64,000 nt of DNA, from NCBI GenBank assembly GCA_002305755.1, contig DBQV01000025.1, positions 72,652-136,651 on the forward strand, written 5' to 3'. The stretch's first letter is position 1, and every line of letters begins with the position of its first letter. The notes beneath the pieces were generated by a model that was not told where the DNA came from, searched no databases, and saw nothing but the letters and a program-made list of their open reading frames with translations. This document shows positions 62,216 to 64,000 of the stretch, one piece after another. The DNA is from Christensenella sp. UBA1385. Its GTDB lineage: Bacteria; Bacillota; Clostridia; Christensenellales; Aristaeellaceae. Position numbers and translations under genes: made by a program.

Positions 62216-64000
62216 TCACCTGTCAAAGCGCATCACTTCTTCGATCTTCAGCTCGCCGCTGTCATCCTGGATGAGGCCGAGGATGCGGGCCTTGTCCTCG
62301 CCCTGGGCGGGGATGGGGCGGAAGTCGTTGGCGGGCTTGATGCCCGTGGTGAGCACGGGGATGAGGCGCAGGGTGGTGCTGCGGAGGGTTTTGCCCTCAA
62401 AGTCGAGTATCACCTGGGCCATCAGGCCGTCAAATTCCGTCAGCTCCAGGTTGCCGCCGAAGCTGAAATTGCCCAGGCTGTAGACGATGAGGCCCTGCTT
62501 GTACTGCTCGATGCCCTGCACCACGTGGGGATGCATGCCGATGATCAGGTCGGCCCCGGCGTCGATGATGGCGCGGGCCATCTTTTCCTGCAGGGCGTTG
62601 CGGTGGCGGTCATACTCCTTGCCGCCGTGGATGGTGTAGACGATGTAATCGCAGCCGGCGGCCCTGAGGGCGGAGATCTCCTGCGAGGGCAGCTCCGGCT
62701 TTTGCCGCCAGATGGTCTCGCGGATGCCGCCGAAGCCGATCTTAAGGCCCTGATGCTCGTGGATGTAGATATCGCCGTAGCCGAAATAGGGCACGCCCAC
62801 GCCCTCCAGGGCCTTCTTGGTGCTGTCGTAGCCCGCGCGGCCGTAGTCCTTGGCGTGGTTGTTGGCCAGGCCCGCCAGCTCGATGCTGCCCGCGGGCAGT
62901 ATGGCGGCAAACTCCACCGGCCCGCGGAACCAGTGCAGGCGCTTCTCCTGCTTGCCGCGGGTATCGTCCTTGAGCACGCCCTCCAGGTTGATCACGCTCA
63001 GGTCGTCCGCGGCGAGGATCTCCTGCACGCCGGAAAAGGGCCAGGCATAGCCCTCCCGCTCGATGTAGCCGTAGAAGGATTCAGGCTTTTTGCGGCTTTT
63101 TTCCTCGCTGCCCAGCACGCTGTCGCCCGAAAAGGTCATCACAAAGCGGGTCTGCCCCTCGGGCGCCTGCTCCGGCTCGGGCAGCGGCTCCGGGGCCGGC
63201 TCGGGCAGGGCGGCCGCTTCTTCGGCGGCCTGCGCCGTCTCGGCGGCGGCCGGGGCGATCGCCGCGGGGGCCTCCGCGCTCAGCGAGAGCAGCGCGGGCA
63301 GATCGGGCCGGGCCAGGGCGATGTCCGGGTCCCTGTGGCCCAGCTCGGCCAGGCGGTCGCGCCGCGCCTGCGGGTCGTCCAGCACCAGCACCTTGGTGCC
63401 GCGGGGCAGGTTCTGCCACAGCCAGAGGGCGTTCAGGCCCTCGGCGCTCTCGGCCGCCTGCACGCGCACGCAGCCGTGGGAGGCCTTGGAGCCCAGATCG
63501 GGCAGCTGGCCGCTGTAATCGCGCACGCCGCCTGATTTCTTGCAGCCCATCTCGTGGATCAGGTTGCCGCCGTCGATGCGGATGGCATAGTCGTAGCGGT
63601 AGCCCTCGCTGGAAAAGCCCGGCACGTGCTTCTGGGTGAAGAAGGCGCCGGCGCGCGTCTCGCGGAAGAGCTTGTTGCGCGCCATCAGCCCGGTGCTGAC
63701 GCTGAGGCGGCCTATCAGCCTCGCGCCGCCCGGGGCGGTCTCATCCGCCTGATAGACCAGCATCTGCTGGGTGTTCTTGTCGATCAGGATGCCGTACTGG
63801 GGGTTGGGCACCTGCATTTTGAGGCGCTCGGCGGGGATGTAGCCCGTGATGTAGCTGCCGTCCTCGCTGGCGTAGGCCCCCACTTTGACGTAGCCGTCCT
63901 CCTCCGGCGCCAGCACGATCACGCCGGCGGTCTGCCCGTGCACATGGCCGATCTTCCTGCCGCCGGGCCTGTCATAGACGGCCTCGTGGTAAAGCTCGCC
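62216..64000 (-). CDS. L,D-transpeptidase (YkuD) fused to CapA-type domain, 5' end outside window
   Basis: The frame is open to the window edge, so the N-terminus is missing; 594 residues are visible. An SH3-like wall-binding region (about the first 55) precedes a YkuD L,D-transpeptidase domain: GILIDKNTQQMLVY, HEMG and SHGCVRV with the catalytic cysteine near residue 176. A Pro/Glu/Ala-rich linker leads to a CapA-type metallo-hydrolase-like domain (FSGDSVLG, NLEG, LANNHAKDYG, GMHPHVVQGIE, YSLGNFSFGGN). L,D-transpeptidases cross-link peptidoglycan at 3-3 bonds; CapA-like proteins act on poly-gamma-glutamate or related polymers. The fusion suggests attaching or trimming a wall polymer. The apparent start at 63943 is an internal GTG. 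Confidence 0.87.
   Translation of the reverse strand, partial: GELYHEAVYDRPGGRKIGHVHGQTAGVIVLAPEEDGYVKVGAYASEDGSYITGYIPAERLKMQVPNPQYGILIDKNTQQMLVYQADETAPGGARLIGRLSVSTGLMARNKLFRETRAGAFFTQKHVPGFSSEGYRYDYAIRIDGGNLIHEMGCKKSGGVRDYSGQLPDLGSKASHGCVRVQAAESAEGLNALWLWQNLPRGTKVLVLDDPQARRDRLAELGHRDPDIALARPDLPALLSLSAEAPAAIAPAAAETAQAAEEAAALPEPAPEPLPEPEQAPEGQTRFVMTFSGDSVLGSEEKSRKKPESFYGYIEREGYAWPFSGVQEILAADDLSVINLEGVLKDDTRGKQEKRLHWFRGPVEFAAILPAGSIELAGLANNHAKDYGRAGYDSTKKALEGVGVPYFGYGDIYIHEHQGLKIGFGGIRETIWRQKPELPSQEISALRAAGCDYIVYTIHGGKEYDRHRNALQEKMARAIIDAGADLIIGMHPHVVQGIEQYKQGLIVYSLGNFSFGGNLELTEFDGLMAQVILDFEGKTLRSTTLRLIPVLTTGIKPANDFRPIPAQGEDKARILGLIQDDSGELKIEEVMRFDR

Overview
This 64-kb window is a high-GC chromosomal stretch from a Bacillota (Firmicutes) bacterium of clostridial type. 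The lineage clues are SepF and DivIVA, an ECF transporter module (EcfA1/EcfA2/EcfT), a single-chain glycyl-tRNA synthetase, a DUF4364 regulator, lplB/lplC-type sugar permeases, a Bacillota-type LexA box and many textbook sigma-A promoters. The rarer IspDF fusion and solute-binding proteins without lipoboxes fit lineages such as the Christensenellales, but that placement is a guess. No rRNA, tRNA, CRISPR array, insertion sequence or prophage was found.

Layout. 1-2.3 kb: a partial GNAT acetyltransferase and an M3 oligopeptidase. 2.35-3.35 kb: a HepT/MntA toxin-antitoxin pair whose antitoxin carries an XRE DNA-binding domain, preceded by four 33-bp tandem repeats. 3.6-6.8 kb: a CUT1-type sugar ABC importer. 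6.9-12.6 kb: a five-gene importer built around a DUF3798 binding protein and a DUF6672 protein, substrate unknown. 12.8-14.4 kb: a PIN-domain toxin candidate with an XRE-ImmA/IrrE partner. 14.6-19.3 kb: phosphofructokinase, a HerA-like ATPase, IspDF and DUF4364. 19.3-27.6 kb: an eight-gene, mostly overlapping operon of RNA-modifying enzymes (RlmI-like, RluA, Tgt, TruA), the ECF energising module and a nuclease-helicase. 27.7-33.7 kb: glycerol kinase, a large surface beta-propeller protein and glycyl-tRNA synthetase. 33.9-38.3 kb: a cell-envelope/division cluster (HlyD-like adaptor, SepF, DivIVA) ending in a ROK sugar kinase. 38.4-42.1 kb: a 160-bp palindromic element, Mrp, RpiB and TypA, the last behind a leader with a small ORF and an intrinsic terminator. 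42.1-48.7 kb: a LacI-controlled carbohydrate locus (two permeases, binding protein, Gfo/Idh/MocA dehydrogenase, ThuA protein) with matching operators at both divergent promoters. 48.8-51.6 kb: two truncated genes fused tail to tail, an Mbeg1-like lipase and an SH3 protein. 51.7-53.9 kb: a radical-SAM DNA repair pair behind a LexA-like box. 53.9-55.7 kb: a frameshifted DUF4143 ATPase bracketed by two arrays of the same 23-bp repeat. 55.7-64 kb: a foldase lipoprotein, an ion transporter, NadE and PncB for NAD synthesis, and a partial L,D-transpeptidase-CapA fusion.

The strongest leads are the 23-bp repeat arrays around the DUF4143 ATPase, the 33-bp repeats at the XRE-MntA/HepT locus, the TypA leader, the NAD synthetase whose glutaminase domain has lost its catalytic cysteine, the LexA box on the repair genes, and the DUF3798/DUF6672 importer. 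Most long reading frames antisense to these genes, including one of 1455 codons, are high-GC shadows and are not annotated.
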